Assembly: GCF_001426225.1 (NCBI RefSeq) | Contig: NZ_LMRT01000014.1 | Coordinates: forward strand, 479,903-543,902 | Source: Allobosea sp. Leaf344 | Lineage (GTDB): Bacteria; Pseudomonadota; Alphaproteobacteria; Rhizobiales; Beijerinckiaceae | Direction: 5' to 3' | Length of the DNA: 64,000 bases | Shown: in pieces, positions 8,289-19,209 of the stretch | How positions within the stretch are numbered: the first letter of the stretch is position 1 | Layout: each line of letters opens with the position of its first letter | The notes under the pieces: generated by a model | Told to the model about the DNA's origin: nothing | The model's input: the letters and a program-made list of their open reading frames with translations, nothing else | Database searches by the model: none | Made by a program: the position numbers and the translations under genes

Positions 8289-10352
8289 ATGACCAAACTT
8301 CTCATCGACGGCATCGAGGTCGACGTCCCCGCCGACTACACCGTGCTCCAGGCCTGCGAGGCCGCGGGCGCCGAGGTGCCGCGCTTCTGCTTCCACGAGC
8401 GGCTCTCCATCGCCGGCAATTGCCGGATGTGCCTGGTCGAGGTGAAGGGCGGCCCGCCCAAGCCGCAGGCCTCCTGCGCCATCGGCGTGCGCGATCTGCG
8501 CCCCGGCCCGAACGGCGAGCCGCCGGTGGTGCTGACCAAGTCGCCCATGGTCAAGAAGGCGCGCGAGGGGGTGATGGAGTTCCTCCTGATCAACCACCCG
8601 CTGGATTGCCCGATCTGCGACCAGGGCGGCGAGTGCGACCTGCAGGACCAGGCAATGGCCTATGGCGTCGACACCTCGCGCTATTCCGAGAACAAGCGCG
8701 CGGTCGAGGACAAATATATCGGCCCGCTGGTGAAGACCTCGATGACGCGCTGCATCCAGTGCACGCGCTGCGTCCGCTTCACTACGGAGGTCGCGGGCGG
8801 GCAGGATCTCGGCGCCATCGGCCGCGGCGAGGATATGGAGATCACCACCTATCTCGAACAGGCGATGACCTCCGAGCTGCAGGGCAATGTCGTCGATCTC
8901 TGCCCGGTTGGCGCGCTGACCTCGAAGCCCTATCAGAACAAGGCGCGGCCCTGGGAGCTCTCCAAGACGCAGTCGATCGACGTGATGGACGCCGTCGGCT
9001 CGGCCATCCGCGTCGATGCGCGCGGCCGCGAGGTGATGCGCATCCTGCCGCGCGTCAACGAGGCGGTGAACGAGGAGTGGATCTCGGACAAGACCCGCCA
9101 TGTCGTCGATGGGCTGCGCACCCAGCGGCTCGACCGGCCCTATATCCGCGAGAATGGCAGCCTGCGCCCGGCGAGCTGGGCCGAGGCCTTCGCGACGATC
9201 GCCGCCAAGGTCCAGGCCGCACGCCCCGAGCGCATCGGCGCCATCGCCGGCGACCTCGCCTCGGTGGAGGAAATCTACGCGCTGCAGCAGCTGATGGCGG
9301 CGCTCGGCAGCGCCAACACCGATTGCCGGCAGGATGGCAGCAGGCTGCATCCGCGGCATGGCCGCGCCTCCTATCTCCTCAACGCCGGCATCGCCGGCAT
9401 CGAGGAGGCGGATTCGCTGCTGATCATCGGCGCCAATCCGCGCAAGGAAGCGCCGATCCTCAATGCCCGCATCCGCAAGCGCTGGCTGCGCGGCGGCTTC
9501 AAGGTGCAGCTCGTCGGCGAGCAGGCCGACCTGACCTATGCCTATGATTATCTCGGTGCCGGGCCGGATTCCCTGGCCGAGCTGGTCAAGGGCGCCAAGG
9601 GCGACATCGCCCGGCCGCTGGTGCTGGTCGGGCAGGGGGCGCTGGCCCGCGCCGATGGCGAGGCCATCCTCTCACTGGCGGCCAAGGCGGCCGATGCGCT
9701 CGGCGCCGGCACCGCCGGCTGGAACGCCTTCGGCGTGCTGCACACCGCCGCGGCGCGCGTCGGTGCGCTCGATCTCGGCTTCGTGCCGGGCGAGAGCGGG
9801 CTCGACGTGGCGGGGATGATCGCGCCCGGCGCGCTCGATCTGCTGTTCCTGCTCGGGGCCGACGAGATCGAGGTGCCGGCCGGCGCCTTCGTGGTCTATC
9901 AGGGCACGCATGGCGACCGCGGCGCGCATCGCGCCGACGTCATCCTGCCGGGCGCGGCCTATACCGAGAAATCCGCGACCTTCGTCAATACCGAGGGCAG
10001 GGTGCAGATGACCGAGCGCGCCACCTTCGCGCCCGGCGATGCGCGCGAGGATTGGGCGATCCTGCGGGCGCTCTCGGCGGCGCTGGGCAAGACCCTGCCC
10101 TTCGACACGCTGGCCGGGCTGCGCAAGGCGCTCTATGCGGCGCATCCGCATTTCGCGGCGCTCGACACGGTGCAGCCGGCCGATGCCGCCGGCCTGTCGG
10201 GGCTCGCCTCGCTCGGCGGCACGACCGACAGGGCGGGCTTCGTCTCGCCGATCGCCGATTTCTACCAGACGAACCCGATCGCGCGGGCATCCGCGGTGAT
10301 GGCCGAATGTTCGGCGCTGGCCTCGGGCCGGCTGCGGCAGGCGGCGGAGTAA
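8289..10352 (+). CDS. nuoG: NADH-quinone oxidoreductase subunit G (75-kDa subunit)
   Basis: 687 aa, the length typical of alphaproteobacterial and mitochondrial NuoG. The N-terminal 240 residues carry the iron-sulfur ligands: a [2Fe-2S] set beginning at [15 protein letters not shown], the H-x-C pattern with [12 protein letters not shown], and a further [4Fe-4S] set in CIQCTRC plus the cysteine of [10 protein letters not shown]. The rest is the molybdopterin-oxidoreductase-like scaffold, which in complex I binds no molybdenum. It passes electrons from NuoF towards NuoI. It overlaps no neighbour; nuoH starts 4 bases later. Confidence 0.97.
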   Translation: MTKLLIDGIEVDVPADYTVLQACEAAGAEVPRFCFHERLSIAGNCRMCLVEVKGGPPKPQASCAIGVRDLRPGPNGEPPVVLTKSPMVKKAREGVMEFLLINHPLDCPICDQGGECDLQDQAMAYGVDTSRYSENKRAVEDKYIGPLVKTSMTRCIQCTRCVRFTTEVAGGQDLGAIGRGEDMEITTYLEQAMTSELQGNVVDLCPVGALTSKPYQNKARPWELSKTQSIDVMDAVGSAIRVDARGREVMRILPRVNEAVNEEWISDKTRHVVDGLRTQRLDRPYIRENGSLRPASWAEAFATIAAKVQAARPERIGAIAGDLASVEEIYALQQLMAALGSANTDCRQDGSRLHPRHGRASYLLNAGIAGIEEADSLLIIGANPRKEAPILNARIRKRWLRGGFKVQLVGEQADLTYAYDYLGAGPDSLAELVKGAKGDIARPLVLVGQGALARADGEAILSLAAKAADALGAGTAGWNAFGVLHTAAARVGALDLGFVPGESGLDVAGMIAPGALDLLFLLGADEIEVPAGAFVVYQGTHGDRGAHRADVILPGAAYTEKSATFVNTEGRVQMTERATFAPGDAREDWAILRALSAALGKTLPFDTLAGLRKALYAAHPHFAALDTVQPADAAGLSGLASLGGTTDRAGFVSPIADFYQTNPIARASAVMAECSALASGRLRQAAE

Positions 10353-10356
10353 GGCC

Positions 10357-11376
10357 ATGAACTGGGATATCGTCCTCTCCCTCCTGATCATGCTGGGCAA
10401 GAGCTTCCTGCTCATCGCCTGCCTGCTGGTCTTCATCGCCTATATCCTGCTCGCCGACCGCAAGATCTGGGCGGCGGTGCAGCTGCGGCGCGGGCCGAAC
10501 GTGGTCGGCCCCTTCGGCCTGTTCCAGAGCTTCGCGGACCTGCTGAAATTCGCCTTCAAGGAGCCGATCATCCCCTCCGGCGCGAATAAGGGCGTGTTCC
10601 TGCTGGCGCCACTGGTCACCTGCCTGCTGTCGCTCTCGGCCTGGGCGGTCATCCCGGTGGCGGAAGGCTGGGCGATCGCCGACATCAATGTCGGCATCCT
10701 CTACATCCTCGCCATCTCCTCGCTCGGCATCTATGGCGTGATCATGGCCGGCTGGGCGTCGAACTCGAAATACCCCTTCATGGGCGCGCTGCGCTCGGCG
10801 GCGCAGATGGTGTCCTACGAGGTCTCGATCGGCTTCGTGATCATCACCGTTCTGCTCTGCGTCGGTTCGCTGAACCTGTCGGCGATCGTCGAGGCGCAGA
10901 ACACCAGGGCCGGGCTGTTCGGCTGGTACTGGCTGCCGCTCTTCCCGATGTTCGTGATCTTCTTCATCTCGGCCCTGGCCGAGACCAACCGCCCGCCCTT
11001 CGACCTGCCCGAGGCGGAGTCGGAGCTGGTGGCCGGCTACATGGTGGAATATTCCTCCACCCCCTATCTGCTGTTCATGCTCGGCGAATACGTGGCGATC
11101 ATGACCATGTGCGCGCTGACCACGATCCTGTTCCTCGGCGGCTGGCTGCCGCCGGTGCCGGTCGCGCCCTTCACCTGGCTTCCCGGCGTGTTCTGGTTCG
11201 CCTTCAAGATGTGCGCGGTCTTCTTCATGTTCGCCATGGTGAAGGCTTTCGTGCCGCGCTACCGCTACGACCAGCTGATGCGCCTGGGCTGGAAGGTCTT
11301 CCTGCCGCTCTCGCTGGTCTCGGTGGTGGTGGTCGCCTTCGTGCTGCAGCTCACGGGCTGGGGGCCGGTGCGCTGA
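10357..11376 (+). CDS. nuoH: NADH-quinone oxidoreductase subunit H
   Basis: 339 aa with about eight membrane helices. The diagnostic NuoH segments are present: [16 protein letters not shown] in the first cytoplasmic loop, [15 protein letters not shown], and [25 protein letters not shown] near residue 215. NuoH forms the membrane end of the quinone tunnel and links redox chemistry to the proton pumps. Its stop overlaps by one base the start of the 76-aa ORF that follows. Confidence 0.98.
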   Translation: MNWDIVLSLLIMLGKSFLLIACLLVFIAYILLADRKIWAAVQLRRGPNVVGPFGLFQSFADLLKFAFKEPIIPSGANKGVFLLAPLVTCLLSLSAWAVIPVAEGWAIADINVGILYILAISSLGIYGVIMAGWASNSKYPFMGALRSAAQMVSYEVSIGFVIITVLLCVGSLNLSAIVEAQNTRAGLFGWYWLPLFPMFVIFFISALAETNRPPFDLPEAESELVAGYMVEYSSTPYLLFMLGEYVAIMTMCALTTILFLGGWLPPVPVAPFTWLPGVFWFAFKMCAVFFMFAMVKAFVPRYRYDQLMRLGWKVFLPLSLVSVVVVAFVLQLTGWGPVR

Positions 11377-11606
11377 TGGCGGGCCTGGTCGGAGCCCTGA
11401 TCGGCTTCGCGCTCGGCCTGCTGGAATATCGCGTGATCTCCGGCGCCGTCGTCGCGGCGCTGCGCCGGACGGATCGTTCGCAGAGCGATGAGGAGCGGGC
11501 CGATTATGCCCGCCGCATCCGCATCCTGCAGGCGGTCCTGCTGCTGATGACGGTCGGCGCCATGCCGGTCGTCGGGTTTTTTGTCGGCCGGGCCCTGTTC
11601 GGCTGA
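11376..11606 (+). CDS. Small two-helix membrane protein inserted between nuoH and nuoI (76 aa)
   Basis: The ATG at 11376 shares its A with the nuoH stop (TGATG), a classic translational coupling signal. The protein has a hydrophobic N-terminal helix (about residues 2-27), a charged middle rich in Arg, Asp and Glu (about 30-47), and a second hydrophobic helix near the C-terminus (about 49-74). No characterised family is recognised. It is followed 28 bases later by nuoI. Its position, coupling and codon use support a real gene. It may be a complex I accessory or assembly protein of this lineage; this is inferred from context only. Confidence 0.75.
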   Translation: MAGLVGALIGFALGLLEYRVISGAVVAALRRTDRSQSDEERADYARRIRILQAVLLLMTVGAMPVVGFFVGRALFG

Positions 11607-11634
11607 GACGGATGAAGAAGAGGATTGCCCTGCG

Positions 11635-12123
11635 ATGACACTCGCGCAAGCCGCCAAGAGCCTGCTCCTCAAGGAGTTCGTCTCGGCCTTCGCCCTGTCG
11701 ATGCGCTATTTCTTCAAGCCGAAGGCGACGATCAACTATCCCTTCGAGAAGAATCCGCAGAGCCCGCGCTTCCGCGGCGAGCACGCCTTGCGCCGCTATC
11801 CCAATGGCGAGGAGCGGTGCATCGCCTGCAAGCTCTGCGAGGCCATCTGCCCGGCGCAGGCCATCACCATCGAGGCCGGGCCGCGCCGCAATGACGGCAC
11901 GCGCCGCACCACGCGCTACGACATCGACATGACGAAATGCATCTATTGCGGCTTCTGCCAGGAGGCCTGCCCGGTCGATGCGATCGTCGAGGGGCCGAAT
12001 TTCGAATTCGCCACCGAGACCCGCGAGGAGCTGTTCTTCGACAAGGAGCGGCTGCTCGAGAACGGGGCGCGGTGGGAGCGCGAGATCGCGCGCAACATCG
12101 CGATGGACGCGCCGTATCGCTGA
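11635..12123 (+). CDS. nuoI: NADH-quinone oxidoreductase subunit I (two [4Fe-4S] clusters)
   Basis: 162 aa. Two complete ferredoxin motifs are seen, [12 protein letters not shown] (about residues 62-73) and [12 protein letters not shown] (about 102-113), which hold clusters N6a and N6b and carry electrons to N2 in NuoB. The N-terminal amphipathic segment that anchors the subunit to the membrane is present. ATG 11635 is chosen over an upstream in-frame start at 11581 because [15 protein letters not shown] is the conserved beginning. The third heptamer repeat starts 4 bases after the stop. Confidence 0.97.
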   Translation: MTLAQAAKSLLLKEFVSAFALSMRYFFKPKATINYPFEKNPQSPRFRGEHALRRYPNGEERCIACKLCEAICPAQAITIEAGPRRNDGTRRTTRYDIDMTKCIYCGFCQEACPVDAIVEGPNFEFATETREELFFDKERLLENGARWEREIARNIAMDAPYR

Positions 12124-12126
12124 GGC

Positions 12127-12193
12127 GGCGCGTTGCGACAAGCGAATGGCGGGTGAAACCTCTGCATTCGCCACTCGCAACGCGCCACTCGCC
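12127..12193 (+). repeat. Heptamer-built inverted repeat between nuoI and nuoJ
   Basis: Left units at 12127-12154 are GGCGCGT, TGCGACA, AGCGAAT and GGCGGGT. Right units at 12166-12193 are ATTCGCC, ACTCGCA, ACGCGCC and ACTCGCC. Positions 12127-12147 pair with 12166-12186 at 18 of 21 positions around an 18-base loop. This is a more diverged and shorter member of the same design found at nuoC-nuoD and nuoD-nuoE. The remaining part of the gap to nuoJ (12194-12280) shows only the nuoJ ribosome site. Confidence 0.75.
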
Positions 12194-12280
12194 CGCTTAT
12201 AGACGCACCCAACGGCGCCCGGCCGAGAGTCGGACGCGTTTCAACGAGGGCCACCCGCGAGGGTGGAAGGGCTGACCGAG

Positions 12281-12904
12281 ATGAACGCCGCAGCGGCTTT
12301 CTTCTATCTATTTTCGAGCATCACCATCGCCTCGGCGGTGATGGTGGTCGCATCGCGCAATCCGGTTCATTCGGTGCTGTTCCTGATCCTCGCCTTCGTC
12401 AATGCGGCGGGGCTGTTCCTGCTGCTCGGCGCCGAATTCCTGGCGATGCTGCTGATCGTCGTCTATGTCGGCGCAGTCGCCGTGCTCTTCCTCTTCGTGG
12501 TGATGATGCTCGACGTCGATTTCGCCGAGTTTCGCCAGGGCTTTCTGCAATATCTGCCGATCGGCGCGCTGGTCGGGCTGATCTTCGCGGTCGAGCTGCT
12601 GGTCGTTGTCGGCGCCTGGGTGATCGACCCGCAGATCGTGCGGGCCCCCGTCGCGCCGATTTCCGGCACGCTCAGCAACACGGCCGCGCTCGGGCAGGTG
12701 CTCTACACGCAATATGTCTATTACTTCCAGGCGGCCGGGCTGGTGCTGCTCGTCGCCATGATCGGCGCGATCGTGCTGACCCTGCGCGAGCGTCCCGGCG
12801 TCAAGCGCCAGGACATCAACCAGCAGAACGCCCGCACCAAGGACACCGCGATGGAGGTCCGCAAGGTCGCCTCGCATGCCGGCATTCCGGAGGAGACGGT
12901 CTGA
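12281..12904 (+). CDS. nuoJ: NADH-quinone oxidoreductase subunit J
   Basis: 207 aa with five membrane helices. The conserved central helix segment is seen in [24 protein letters not shown] (helix 3, with the glycine that allows a pi-bulge). The start is ATG 12281, with GGAAGG at 12265-12270; the frame is also open to GTG 12263. The C-terminal 35 residues are polar and include [17 protein letters not shown]. The stop overlaps the nuoK start by one base. Confidence 0.96.
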   Translation: MNAAAAFFYLFSSITIASAVMVVASRNPVHSVLFLILAFVNAAGLFLLLGAEFLAMLLIVVYVGAVAVLFLFVVMMLDVDFAEFRQGFLQYLPIGALVGLIFAVELLVVVGAWVIDPQIVRAPVAPISGTLSNTAALGQVLYTQYVYYFQAAGLVLLVAMIGAIVLTLRERPGVKRQDINQQNARTKDTAMEVRKVASHAGIPEETV

Positions 12905-13209
12905 TGATCGGATTGGGCCATTATCTCGCGGTCGCCGCGATCCTGTTCACGCTCGGCGTGCTCGGCATCTTCATCAACCGCAAGAACGTCATCGTCATCC
13001 TGATGTCGGTCGAGCTGATCCTGCTCTCGGTCAACCTCAACTTCGTGGCCTTTTCCAGCTTCCTGAACGACATCGTCGGCCAGGTCTTCGCGCTGCTGGT
13101 CCTGACGGTCGCCGCGGCGGAAGCCGCGATCGGCCTCGCCATTCTCGTCGTCTACTTCCGCAACCGCGGCACGATCGCGGTGGAAGACATCAACATGATG
13201 AAAGGCTGA
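12904..13209 (+). CDS. nuoK: NADH-quinone oxidoreductase subunit K
   Basis: 101 aa, the standard length, with three membrane helices. The MrpC-like signature with a buried glutamate is present ([13 protein letters not shown] near residue 38, and the second glutamate in [13 protein letters not shown] near residue 72). These acidic residues belong to the chain of charges in the membrane arm that couples quinone reduction to proton pumping. Translation is coupled to nuoJ through the TGATG overlap. Confidence 0.98.
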   Translation: MIGLGHYLAVAAILFTLGVLGIFINRKNVIVILMSVELILLSVNLNFVAFSSFLNDIVGQVFALLVLTVAAAEAAIGLAILVVYFRNRGTIAVEDINMMKG

Positions 13210-13234
13210 GCGTCACGACGCCCGGATCCGGCCC

Positions 13235-15346
13235 ATGTATCACGCGATCGTCTTCCTCCCCTTGATCGGCTTCCTGATCGCCGGCCTGTTCGGCCGGCTG
13301 ATCGGCGCGCGCGGATCGGAAATCGTCACCACCTCGCTCCTCGTGGTCTCCGCGGTCCTCTCCTGGATCGCCTTCTTCAATGTCGGCTTCGGCGCCGGAA
13401 CGACGCGCGTCCAGGTCGCCACTTGGATGGCCTCCGGCGATCTCAGGGTCGATTGGGCCTTCCGCATCGACACGCTGACGGTGGTGATGCTGGTCGTGGT
13501 CAACACGGTCTCGTCGCTCGTGCATCTCTACTCCATCGGCTACATGCACGAGGATCCGCATCGGCCGCGCTTCTTCGCCTATCTCTCGCTGTTCACCTTC
13601 GCGATGCTGATGCTGGTGACCTCGGACAATCTGGTCCAGATGTTCTTCGGCTGGGAGGGCGTCGGTCTCGCCTCCTATCTGCTGATCGGCTTCTGGTATC
13701 AGAAGCCCTCGGCCAACGCGGCGGCGATGAAGGCCTTCATCGTCAACCGGGTCGGCGATTTCGGCTTCGCGCTCGGCATCTTCCTCGTCTTCGTGCTGTT
13801 CGGCTCGGTCGGCTTCGACGGGATCTTCCCGCGGGTCGGCGATCTCGCGACGCAGAGCTTCCGCTTCCTCGGTTATGAGTGGAACGCGATGACGCTGGCG
13901 GCGCTGCTGCTGTTCATGGGCGCCATGGGCAAATCGGCGCAATTCCTGCTGCACACCTGGCTGCCGGATGCGATGGAGGGGCCGACGCCGGTCTCGGCGC
14001 TGATCCATGCCGCGACCATGGTCACGGCCGGCGTCTTCATGGTGGCGCGCCTGTCGCCGATTTTCGAATTCGCGCCGAACGCGCTGACCGTCGTCATCAT
14101 CATCGGCGCGACCACGGCCTTCTTCGCCGCGACGGTCGGGCTGGTTCAGAACGACATCAAGCGCGTGATCGCCTATTCCACCTGTTCGCAGCTCGGCTAC
14201 ATGTTCGTTGCGCTCGGCGTCGGGGCCTATTCCGCCGGCATCTTCCACCTCTTCACCCACGCCTTCTTCAAGGCGCTGCTGTTTTTGGGCGCTGGCTCCG
14301 TCATTCACGCCATGCATCATGAGCAGGACATGCGGAATATGGGCGGGCTGCGCCGGCACATCCCGCTGACCGCGGCGGCGATGACCATCGGCACGCTGGC
14401 CCTGACCGGATTCCCGCTTTTCGCCGGCTATTTCTCCAAGGATGCGATCATCGAGAGCGCCTATGCCTCGGTCGCGCATAAGGGCTTCGCGGGGACCTAT
14501 GCCTTCGTGCTGCTGGTGGTCGCGGCCTGCATGACCTCCTTCTATTCCTGGCGGCTGTATTTCATGACCTTCGAGGGCAAGCCGCGCTGGGCCGGCCATT
14601 CTCATGGCCATGATGATCACGGCCATGCCGACCACGCGCACCAGACCCATGCGGCCCATGCCCATGCAGCCCATGCCCATGCCCATGCGGATTCGGCGGT
14701 CACCGGCCATCCCGATCGCGATCCCCCGGCGCATGAGGACGGGCCCGGCGCCCATGAGCATGACCATGGTCACCACGAGCTGAAGCCGCATGAGAGCCCG
14801 CTGGTCATGCTGGTACCGCTCGCCGTGCTCTCGCTCGGCGCCGTGGCGGCCGGCTTCGCCTTCAAGGAGGCCTTCATCGGCCATAATTACGAGAGCTTCT
14901 GGAAGGCGGCGCTGTTCACCGGCAAGGACAACCACATCCTGCACGAGATGCACGAGGTGCCGGGCTGGGTGATCGCCTCGCCCTTCATCGCCATGCTGAT
15001 CGGCTTCGCGCTGGCGGTGTATTTCTATGTGCTGCGGCCCGACATGCCAGTGCGCCTCGCCGCCGCCAACCCGGCTCTCTACAAATTCCTCTTGAACAAA
15101 TGGTATTTCGACGAGCTCTACGACGTGCTCTTCGTGCGTCCGTCGATGTGGCTCGGCCGCTTCTTCTGGAAGAAGGGCGACGGCATGGTCATCGACGGGC
15201 TGGGGCCGGATGGCGTCTCGGCGCGCGTCGTCGACGTCACCAACCGGGTGGTCCGGCTGCAGACCGGCTATCTCTATCACTATGCCTTCGCCATGCTCGT
15301 CGGGGTCGCGGCCCTGGTGACGTGGTACCTCCTGGCCCGCGGGTGA
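13235..15346 (+). CDS. nuoL: NADH-quinone oxidoreductase subunit L (antiporter-like) with a histidine-rich loop
   Basis: 703 aa, longer than the roughly 610-650 aa common for NuoL. The proton-channel motifs are intact: [18 protein letters not shown] with its key glutamate, and the helix-7/8 lysine region [29 protein letters not shown]. The extra length is a loop at about residues 453-520 with 21 histidines, mostly as H-A-H and H-x-H, mixed with Asp and Glu, lying between two membrane helices. The C-terminal lateral helix region follows. The loop looks able to bind divalent metals, but whether it does is unknown. Confidence 0.97.
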   Translation: MYHAIVFLPLIGFLIAGLFGRLIGARGSEIVTTSLLVVSAVLSWIAFFNVGFGAGTTRVQVATWMASGDLRVDWAFRIDTLTVVMLVVVNTVSSLVHLYSIGYMHEDPHRPRFFAYLSLFTFAMLMLVTSDNLVQMFFGWEGVGLASYLLIGFWYQKPSANAAAMKAFIVNRVGDFGFALGIFLVFVLFGSVGFDGIFPRVGDLATQSFRFLGYEWNAMTLAALLLFMGAMGKSAQFLLHTWLPDAMEGPTPVSALIHAATMVTAGVFMVARLSPIFEFAPNALTVVIIIGATTAFFAATVGLVQNDIKRVIAYSTCSQLGYMFVALGVGAYSAGIFHLFTHAFFKALLFLGAGSVIHAMHHEQDMRNMGGLRRHIPLTAAAMTIGTLALTGFPLFAGYFSKDAIIESAYASVAHKGFAGTYAFVLLVVAACMTSFYSWRLYFMTFEGKPRWAGHSHGHDDHGHADHAHQTHAAHAHAAHAHAHADSAVTGHPDRDPPAHEDGPGAHEHDHGHHELKPHESPLVMLVPLAVLSLGAVAAGFAFKEAFIGHNYESFWKAALFTGKDNHILHEMHEVPGWVIASPFIAMLIGFALAVYFYVLRPDMPVRLAAANPALYKFLLNKWYFDELYDVLFVRPSMWLGRFFWKKGDGMVIDGLGPDGVSARVVDVTNRVVRLQTGYLYHYAFAMLVGVAALVTWYLLARG

Positions 15347-15347
15347 G

Positions 15348-16862
15348 ATGATGTTCGGCTTCGGTATCCTCACAGGCCTGCTCGTCCTGCCGCTGGTCGG
15401 CGCGGCCTTCATCCTCGCCCAGCGCGGCGACCAGGCATCCGTCGATTCCAATGCCCGCTACGCCGCGCTGGCGACGACCATCGCGACCTTCGTGCTCGCT
15501 CTGGTCGCCTGGAGCCGGTTCGACGCGGCCAATCCCGGCTTTCAGATGGTCGAGACCCATGGCTGGGTCTCCGACGCGATCAAGTTCAAGCTCGGCGTCG
15601 ACGGGTTCTCCTTCCCCTTCATCGTGCTGACCGCCTTCCTGATGCCGTTCTGCATCCTGGCGTCCTGGCAGTCGGTCACGAAGCGGGTCAGGGAGTACAT
15701 GGTCGCCTTCCTGATCCTGGAGACGCTGATGATCGGCGTCTTCGCGGCGCTCGACCTCGTGCTGTTCTACCTGTTCTTCGAGGCGGGCCTGATCCCGATG
15801 TTCCTGATCATCGGGATCTGGGGCGGCAAGCGGCGCGTCTACGCCTCCTATAAATTCTTCCTCTACACGCTGCTCGGCTCGGTGCTGATGCTACTGGCGC
15901 TGATGGCGATGTACTGGAACGCCGGCACCACCGACATTCCGACGCTGCTCGCCCATAAATTCCCGTCGGGCATGCAGACCTGGCTGTGGCTCGCCTTCTT
16001 CGCCTCCTTCGCGGTGAAGATGCCGATGTGGCCCGTCCACACCTGGCTGCCGGACGCGCATGTCGAGGCGCCGACCGCCGGCTCGGTCGTGCTGGCGGCG
16101 ATCCTCCTGAAGATGGGCGGCTACGGCTTCATCCGTTTCTCCATCCCGATGTTCCCGGAAGCCTCGCAATATTTCGCGCCCTTCGTCTTCGCGCTCTCCG
16201 TCGTCGCCATCGTCTACACCTCGCTGGTGGCGCTGATGCAGGAGGACATCAAGAAGCTCATCGCCTATTCCTCCGTGGCGCATATGGGCTTCGTCACGAT
16301 GGGCCTGTTCACCTTGACGCCGCAGGGCATCCAGGGCGCCATGTTCCAGATGGTCAGCCACGGGCTGGTCTCCGGCGCGCTCTTCCTCTGCGTCGGCGTG
16401 GTCTATGACCGCATGCATACGCGCGAGATCGCGGCCTATGGCGGCCTCGTCAACCGCATGCCGGTCTATGCCGTGATCTTCATGGTCTTCACCATGGCCA
16501 ATGTCGGGCTGCCCGGCACGGCCGGCTTCGTCGGCGAGTTCCTGACGCTGATGGGCGCCTTCAAGGCCAATCCCTGGGTCGCCTTCATCGCCACCTCGGG
16601 CGTGATCCTCTCGGCCGCCTATGCGCTGTGGCTCTACCGCCGGGTGATGTTCGGCGAGCTCGTCAAGCCGGAGCTCAAGGGCATCGCCGATCTCGACCGC
16701 CGCGAAATGGCGATCCTGATCCCGCTCGTCCTGCTGACGGTCTGGTACGGCATTCGCCCCGGCACCATCCTCGACGCCTTCGCCGCACCGACGGAAGCGC
16801 TCATCCGGAATTATCAGGCTGCCCTCACCGCCGCGAAAACGGCGATGATGGCGGTCAATTAA
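15348..16862 (+). CDS. nuoM: NADH-quinone oxidoreductase subunit M
   Basis: 504 aa with about 14 membrane helices. The antiporter-like landmarks are the glutamate in [22 protein letters not shown] (about residue 145) and the [30 protein letters not shown] segment with the conserved lysine. It is one of three proton-pumping modules of the membrane arm. ATG 15348 overlaps no stop but is immediately after the nuoL stop; ATG 15351 is an equally possible start. Confidence 0.97.
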   Translation: MMFGFGILTGLLVLPLVGAAFILAQRGDQASVDSNARYAALATTIATFVLALVAWSRFDAANPGFQMVETHGWVSDAIKFKLGVDGFSFPFIVLTAFLMPFCILASWQSVTKRVREYMVAFLILETLMIGVFAALDLVLFYLFFEAGLIPMFLIIGIWGGKRRVYASYKFFLYTLLGSVLMLLALMAMYWNAGTTDIPTLLAHKFPSGMQTWLWLAFFASFAVKMPMWPVHTWLPDAHVEAPTAGSVVLAAILLKMGGYGFIRFSIPMFPEASQYFAPFVFALSVVAIVYTSLVALMQEDIKKLIAYSSVAHMGFVTMGLFTLTPQGIQGAMFQMVSHGLVSGALFLCVGVVYDRMHTREIAAYGGLVNRMPVYAVIFMVFTMANVGLPGTAGFVGEFLTLMGAFKANPWVAFIATSGVILSAAYALWLYRRVMFGELVKPELKGIADLDRREMAILIPLVLLTVWYGIRPGTILDAFAAPTEALIRNYQAALTAAKTAMMAVN

Positions 16863-16874
16863 GGTCGCTCCCCC

Positions 16875-18302
16875 ATGACCGTACCCGCTCTCGGCCCGGC
16901 TCTGCCGGAAATCATCCTCGCGCTCGGCGCCATCGCGATGGTGCTGGTCGGCGCCATCCGCGGCGAGCGGGCGACGCGCCTGCTCGAAGGCGCGGCGCTG
17001 GTCCTGTTCGCGGTCGCGCTGGTGGTGATCCTCTCGGCCGATGGCCGGCTGTTGACCTTCAACAACGGCTTCGTGGCCGATGGTTTCGGCCGCTTCATGA
17101 AGGCGTTGACGCTGGTCGGCGCCGCTGCCGCCATCATCCTGTCCTCGGACACGCTGCGGCGCGACGGCTCGATGCGCTTCGAATTCCCGATCCTCGTCGT
17201 GCTCGCCACCATCGGCATGATGATGATGATCTCGGCCAACGACCTGATCAGCCTCTATGTCGGGCTCGAGCTGCAGTCGCTGGCGCTCTATGTCGTCGCC
17301 GCCTTCGACCGCGACAATGCCAGGTCGACCGAGGCCGGGCTGAAATATTTCGTCCTCGGCGCGCTCTCCTCCGGCATGCTGCTCTACGGCTCCTCCTTGG
17401 TCTATGGCTTCACCGGCACCGTCAATTATGCCGGCATCGCCGCCGCGGTCGCCGGCGGCAAGGTCGGGCTCGGGCTGATCTTCGGCATCGTCTTCATCTC
17501 GGCCGGCATCGCCTTCAAGATCTCCGCCGTGCCGTTCCATATGTGGACGCCGGACGTCTATGAGGGTGCGCCGACGCCGGTCGCCGCCTTCTTCGCCGCC
17601 GCGCCGAAAATGGCCGCGATGGCGATGATGACCCGCATCTTCATCTCCGCCTTTCCCGGCGCGCTGCATGAATGGCAGCAGATCGTGATCTTCATCTCGA
17701 TCGCCTCCATGGCGCTCGGCGCCTTCGCGGCGATCGGGCAGACCAACATCAAGCGGCTGCTCGCCTATTCCTCGATCGCCAATATGGGCTATGCGCTGGT
17801 CGGCCTGGCCGCCGGCACCGCCTCCGGCGTCCAGGGCGTGATGGTCTATATGGCGATCTATCTCGCCACCACGCTCGGCGCCTTCGCCTGCGTGCTGATG
17901 ATGCGGCGCGACGGCAAGGCGGTGGAGGAGATCGGCGAATTGGCCGGGCTCTCGCGCACCAATCCCTGGATGGCCTTCGCGCTGTCGATGATGATGTTTT
18001 CGCTGGCCGGCATTCCGCCGCTCGCCGGGTTCTGGGCGAAGTTCTACGTCTTTCTCGCCGCCATCGACGCCAAGCTCTACACGCTCGCGGTCGTCGGCGT
18101 GGTGACCAGCGTGATCGGCGCCTATTACTATCTGCGCCTGGTCAAGATCATCTATTTCGACGAGGCGAAGCCGGCCTTCGAGCGTGGCGATGTCGGCACG
18201 CGCGCCGTGCTGCTGGTCTCGGCGATCTTCGTGCTGGTGCTGTCGCTGGTCCCGGCTCCGCTGTTCGACTCCGCCGCCGCGGCGGCGAAATCCCTGTTCT
18301 GA
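16875..18302 (+). CDS. nuoN: NADH-quinone oxidoreductase subunit N
   Basis: 475 aa, the usual NuoN length. Characteristic stretches are [25 protein letters not shown] (pump glutamate), [22 protein letters not shown] and [28 protein letters not shown] (channel lysine). NuoN is the third antiporter-like pump and the last subunit gene of the operon. birA follows after 28 bases without a visible terminator, as in many alphaproteobacteria. Confidence 0.97.
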   Translation: MTVPALGPALPEIILALGAIAMVLVGAIRGERATRLLEGAALVLFAVALVVILSADGRLLTFNNGFVADGFGRFMKALTLVGAAAAIILSSDTLRRDGSMRFEFPILVVLATIGMMMMISANDLISLYVGLELQSLALYVVAAFDRDNARSTEAGLKYFVLGALSSGMLLYGSSLVYGFTGTVNYAGIAAAVAGGKVGLGLIFGIVFISAGIAFKISAVPFHMWTPDVYEGAPTPVAAFFAAAPKMAAMAMMTRIFISAFPGALHEWQQIVIFISIASMALGAFAAIGQTNIKRLLAYSSIANMGYALVGLAAGTASGVQGVMVYMAIYLATTLGAFACVLMMRRDGKAVEEIGELAGLSRTNPWMAFALSMMMFSLAGIPPLAGFWAKFYVFLAAIDAKLYTLAVVGVVTSVIGAYYYLRLVKIIYFDEAKPAFERGDVGTRAVLLVSAIFVLVLSLVPAPLFDSAAAAAKSLF

Positions 18303-18330
18303 TCCGGGCGGGAACCCGGTCTCGCGCGGC

Positions 18331-19089
18331 ATGCTGGCCGAATCCGTCCGCGCCGCCGGCTACCGCCTGATCGTCCGCGACGCCGTCGGCTCGACAATGG
18401 ACGAGGCGCGCCGCGCCCTCGAACAAGGGGATCCCGGTAAGCTCTGGATCGTGGCGCGCAGCCAGGAGGCGGGGCGGGGCCGCCATGGACGGCAATGGGG
18501 CTCGCCGCCGGGCAATCTCTATTCCAGCCTGCTGCTGGTCGCGCCCTGCGAGCCGCCGCAGGCGCCTCAGCTCTCCTTCGTCGCGAGCCTGGCGCTGCAT
18601 GACGCCGCGGCCAGGCTGACCGGGCTGGCGCCGCCCAGGCTGGCGCTGAAATGGCCGAACGACCTGCTGATCGACCGGGCGAAATGCTCGGGGCTGCTGC
18701 TCGAGGGCGAGAGCCGGGCAGGGGTGTTCAGCGTCATCATCGGGCTCGGCATCAACATCGCCTCCTGCGCCCAGGGCACGCCCTATCCCGCGAGCTACCT
18801 CCAGGCGCATGCCCCCGGCGTCACCGTCGAGGCGGCGCTGGATGCGCTGAGCGCGGCGATGCTGAAGCGGCTGAGCGATTGGCGCGGCCCGGGCGGCTTC
18901 GCGCAACTGCGGGAGGAATGGCTGGCGCGGGCCGCCTTCCTGGGCGAGACGATCACCATCCGCCCGCCGGAGGGCGCCGTCAGCGGGGTCTTCGTCGGGC
19001 TCGACGCGAACGGCAGGCTGCTGCTGCGGACCACGGGCGGAACCCGCAGCTTCGATGCCGGCGATCTGTTCTTCACCCCCGTCGGCTGA
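18331..19089 (+). CDS. birA: Biotin--[acetyl-CoA-carboxylase] ligase
   Basis: 252 aa, a short BirA without the N-terminal DNA-binding domain of E. coli. The catalytic signature is GRGRHGRQWGSPPGNLYSSLLL (about residues 49-70), followed by LALKWPNDLLID, and the small C-terminal SH3-like domain is present. It activates biotin to biotinyl-AMP and attaches it to carrier lysines such as that of acetyl-CoA or propionyl-CoA carboxylase. The nuoN-birA-RNase J order is a recurring alphaproteobacterial arrangement. ATG 18331 is chosen because the upstream open frame overlaps nuoN. Confidence 0.93.
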   Translation: MLAESVRAAGYRLIVRDAVGSTMDEARRALEQGDPGKLWIVARSQEAGRGRHGRQWGSPPGNLYSSLLLVAPCEPPQAPQLSFVASLALHDAAARLTGLAPPRLALKWPNDLLIDRAKCSGLLLEGESRAGVFSVIIGLGINIASCAQGTPYPASYLQAHAPGVTVEAALDALSAAMLKRLSDWRGPGGFAQLREEWLARAAFLGETITIRPPEGAVSGVFVGLDANGRLLLRTTGGTRSFDAGDLFFTPVG

Positions 19090-19209
19090 AGCGGTGCGCG
19101 GCCGCTGCGGCCGGCACCGCCGCTCTGGAGCGCGGGCGGCTGGCGTGATAGGGCTCCGGCTCAAAACCCGCGCAACGATGCGCCCCTCCCGAAACTGACA
19201 GGATCAGCA

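Noticed and set aside
14590..14795. A possible DNA tandem repeat in nuoL from the repeated CCATGC/CCCATG pattern.
   Set aside because: It is the coding of the His-Ala-rich protein loop, with irregular spacing; it is treated as a protein feature.
15891..18332. An 813-aa minus-strand open frame opposite nuoM and nuoN.
   Set aside because: Low-complexity His/Arg/Asp-rich translation with no motifs; nuoM and nuoN on the other strand are unmistakable.
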